A DNA stretch of 5,426 nucleotides, taken from contig JAJYGW010000202.1 in NCBI GenBank assembly GCA_021790615.1, forward strand, positions 1 to 5,426. Direction: 5' to 3'. This stretch comes from Actinomycetes bacterium. Its GTDB lineage: Bacteria; Actinomycetota; Acidimicrobiia; Acidimicrobiales; JAKAOS01. Positions 4,148 through 5,426 of the stretch are shown in pieces. The notes under the pieces were generated by a model. That model searched no databases. It was given only the letters and a program-made list of their open reading frames with translations, and was not told the origin of the DNA. The position numbers and the translations under genes are program-made. The stretch's first letter is position 1. Each line of letters starts with the position of its first letter.

Positions 4148-5426
4148 GTGGCTCGCGATTATCCCGATCCATGGGTCCCGAAGACCTTCTCGACGTGGAT
4201 CGTCAAGGCATCGACGAGCAAGCTAGTGACCGACCGCTCCACCGGGGAGGTATGTCGCCGACGGGCCGATTGTTGGGACGTGAAGGGCAAAGCCGACGGG
4301 GTCCAGTGGCTCAAGCGGTTCCACAAGGCCGGCCTGGCCCAAGTGTGGAAGGAGCGGGCGGACCGCGAGTTCGCGCGGGGCTTGCCGTTCGATCTCGGCT
4401 CCAAACAGTTCGTCGTGCCCGAGATGCCCGAGGTGCCCGAGGCGCCAGAGGCGCCGGCACTGCTGACGGTGTTCGACCTGACCGAGATGTACTTCCGTCA
4501 GCACCCCGAGTGGGAGCCCGCGACCAAGGCAGCCGCCGCTCGCTCGTTCAACCGCGCCAGGCGGTGGCTGCTTGTCCCTGGGGCAGCACCAGACGGACTT
4601 GAAGCAGAGGCGGTGGAGGACTTCCTCAGGTCGGCCAGCTTCCTGCCCGACCATCTGGCGGATCGCATCACCGACCGACAGCGGGCCGGGCGGACATGGC
4701 TCGAGGCGCACTCGGCGCCGGCAGACATGTTGACCTCGACGCAGGTGGAAGAGTTCGTCGCCCGCTTCGAGACGAGCGAGCGCGACGAGGGCAAGCGGGT
4801 GTCGCCCGCAACGATGACCCGGTTTCTCCAGCCACTCAAGGGATGCTGGACGTGGGCCGTCAACCGGGACGACCTGGCGATCGGACACAGCCCGTGGACG
4901 GTGGTTCGGACTCGCCGGAAGGTGAAGGGAAAGTCGACGATGGTGACCGGCCGAGCCGGCTTGGCGGTCGATGCCGACATGGTGCTGAGCGTGCCCCAGT
5001 CCTTGGAGCTGGCCGAGGCGTGCGCGACCGAGGGCGCCTGGGGTGGCATCGTCGAATGTTGCGTGCTTGTCATGGCCCTATGTGGGCTGCGCTGGGGTGA
5101 GGTGACCGGCGTGCTTTGGGATGACATCGAGCTGCCCGCTGGCGACGAGGCAGGGTGGCTGGTCGTGAGGCGCACTTACCGCCCGACGTCGGAGCGCTGG
5201 TTGGACCCCTTCGAGGACCCGGAGTGGGGGCCGCTCAAGGACCGAGATGTGACGGAAAGCCGCCGGGTGCCGGTGCCACCGCTGCTGGTCGCCAAGCTCC
5301 GGCGTCACCGGGAGCTGTACGGGGAGGGCCCTGGCGGGCTGGTGTTCCATCGCAGCGGCAGGCCGTTCGACCACGACATGTTCGGTCGGAATGTGTGGGC
5401 TCCCGCTCGGTCGAAGGTATTAGATC
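4148..5426 (+). CDS. Tyrosine recombinase / phage-type integrase, 3' partial
   Basis: A site-specific recombinase that would integrate and excise a mobile element through a Holliday junction. The frame is open for 426 codons from GTG 4148 and leaves the window without a stop. Residues 18-80 look like an N-terminal arm-binding domain (RRRADCWDVKGK, then WLKRFHKAGLAQVWKERA and FARGLPFD). A Pro/Glu linker, PEMPEVPEAPEAPA, spans 91-104. Residues 105-255 are the core-binding helical domain, longer than the usual 80-110, ending in WTWAVNRDDLAIGHSPW. The catalytic domain starts near 275. Box I is ALCGLRWGEVTGVLW with catalytic R315. K364 in PLKDRDVTESRRVPVP is the beta-hairpin Lys. VFHRSGRPFDHDMFGRNVW (399-417) normally leads into the HxxR motif, which with the Tyr lies beyond the window. 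The gene reads away from the two tRNA genes, which are frequent integration targets. Whether the enzyme is intact cannot be seen. Large serine recombinases are excluded by the box I motif. Confidence 0.93.
   Translation, partial: MARDYPDPWVPKTFSTWIVKASTSKLVTDRSTGEVCRRRADCWDVKGKADGVQWLKRFHKAGLAQVWKERADREFARGLPFDLGSKQFVVPEMPEVPEAPEAPALLTVFDLTEMYFRQHPEWEPATKAAAARSFNRARRWLLVPGAAPDGLEAEAVEDFLRSASFLPDHLADRITDRQRAGRTWLEAHSAPADMLTSTQVEEFVARFETSERDEGKRVSPATMTRFLQPLKGCWTWAVNRDDLAIGHSPWTVVRTRRKVKGKSTMVTGRAGLAVDADMVLSVPQSLELAEACATEGAWGGIVECCVLVMALCGLRWGEVTGVLWDDIELPAGDEAGWLVVRRTYRPTSERWLDPFEDPEWGPLKDRDVTESRRVPVPPLLVAKLRRHRELYGEGPGGLVFHRSGRPFDHDMFGRNVWAPARSKVLD

Noticed and set aside
4223..4888. Long minus-strand ORF opposite the integrase, and a plus-strand ORF at 4072-4602 in another frame
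   Set aside because: Both overlap the integrase frame, which has clear recombinase motifs and a ribosome binding site; they are GC-driven shadows.
1..5426. CRISPR array, toxin-antitoxin pair, or defence cassette
   Set aside because: No regularly spaced repeats, and no paired small genes with recognisable toxin, antitoxin or defence domains were found.

Overview
The window is GC-rich DNA with strong G/C preference at third codon positions, GTG starts next to purine-rich ribosome binding sites, one candidate leaderless promoter, and tRNA genes that do not encode CCA. This points to an actinobacterium (Actinomycetota), probably an environmental lineage; nothing here fixes the genus. No known defence or biosynthetic cluster is visible. 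The window reads as a chromosomal accessory stretch with small soluble-protein genes, some decayed genes, a tRNA pair, and then the first part of an integrase gene that runs off the right end.

Layout. About 1-293 holds the 3' end of an unrecognised Ala/Pro/Arg-rich gene. Two tandem plus-strand genes follow (281-640 and 870-1235), both small single-domain VOC/glyoxalase-like proteins with good Shine-Dalgarno sequences. Between them, 651-839 is a doubtful small ORF. A minus-strand ORF from 2001 encodes a signal-peptide protein with a loose peptidase-G1-like segment and one NHL-like blade. It then runs antisense through the second VOC gene to 889 and looks truncated or chimeric. About 2002-2549 has no convincing intact gene but holds a short ORF (2282-2407) that resembles the start of a DUF3224-type protein. 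A 157-residue SnoaL/NTF2-like protein with a Cys-rich N-terminus lies at 2550-3023. No gene could be assigned in 3024-3410.

Two minus-strand tRNA genes fold perfectly from the sequence: tRNA-Arg(ACG) at 3411-3484 and tRNA-Ser(GCT) at 3777-3865. The 282 bases between tRNA-Ser and the integrase start are rich in inverted repeats and carry three GATTCA-type repeats, two of them 11 bp apart. From 4148 to the window end is the 5' part of a tyrosine recombinase (phage-type integrase) gene, reading right. It covers the arm-binding, core-binding and early catalytic regions, including the box I Arg and the beta-strand Lys. The box II and Tyr motifs lie beyond the window.

The most useful reading is that the right-hand part may be the edge of an integrated mobile element next to tRNA genes. 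The left-hand part is a mosaic of small VOC/NTF2 genes and gene remnants. I found no strong evidence of a new multi-gene system. The best leads are the Cys-rich NTF2 protein with its apparent leaderless promoter, the putative attachment region before the integrase, and the chimeric secreted ORF.
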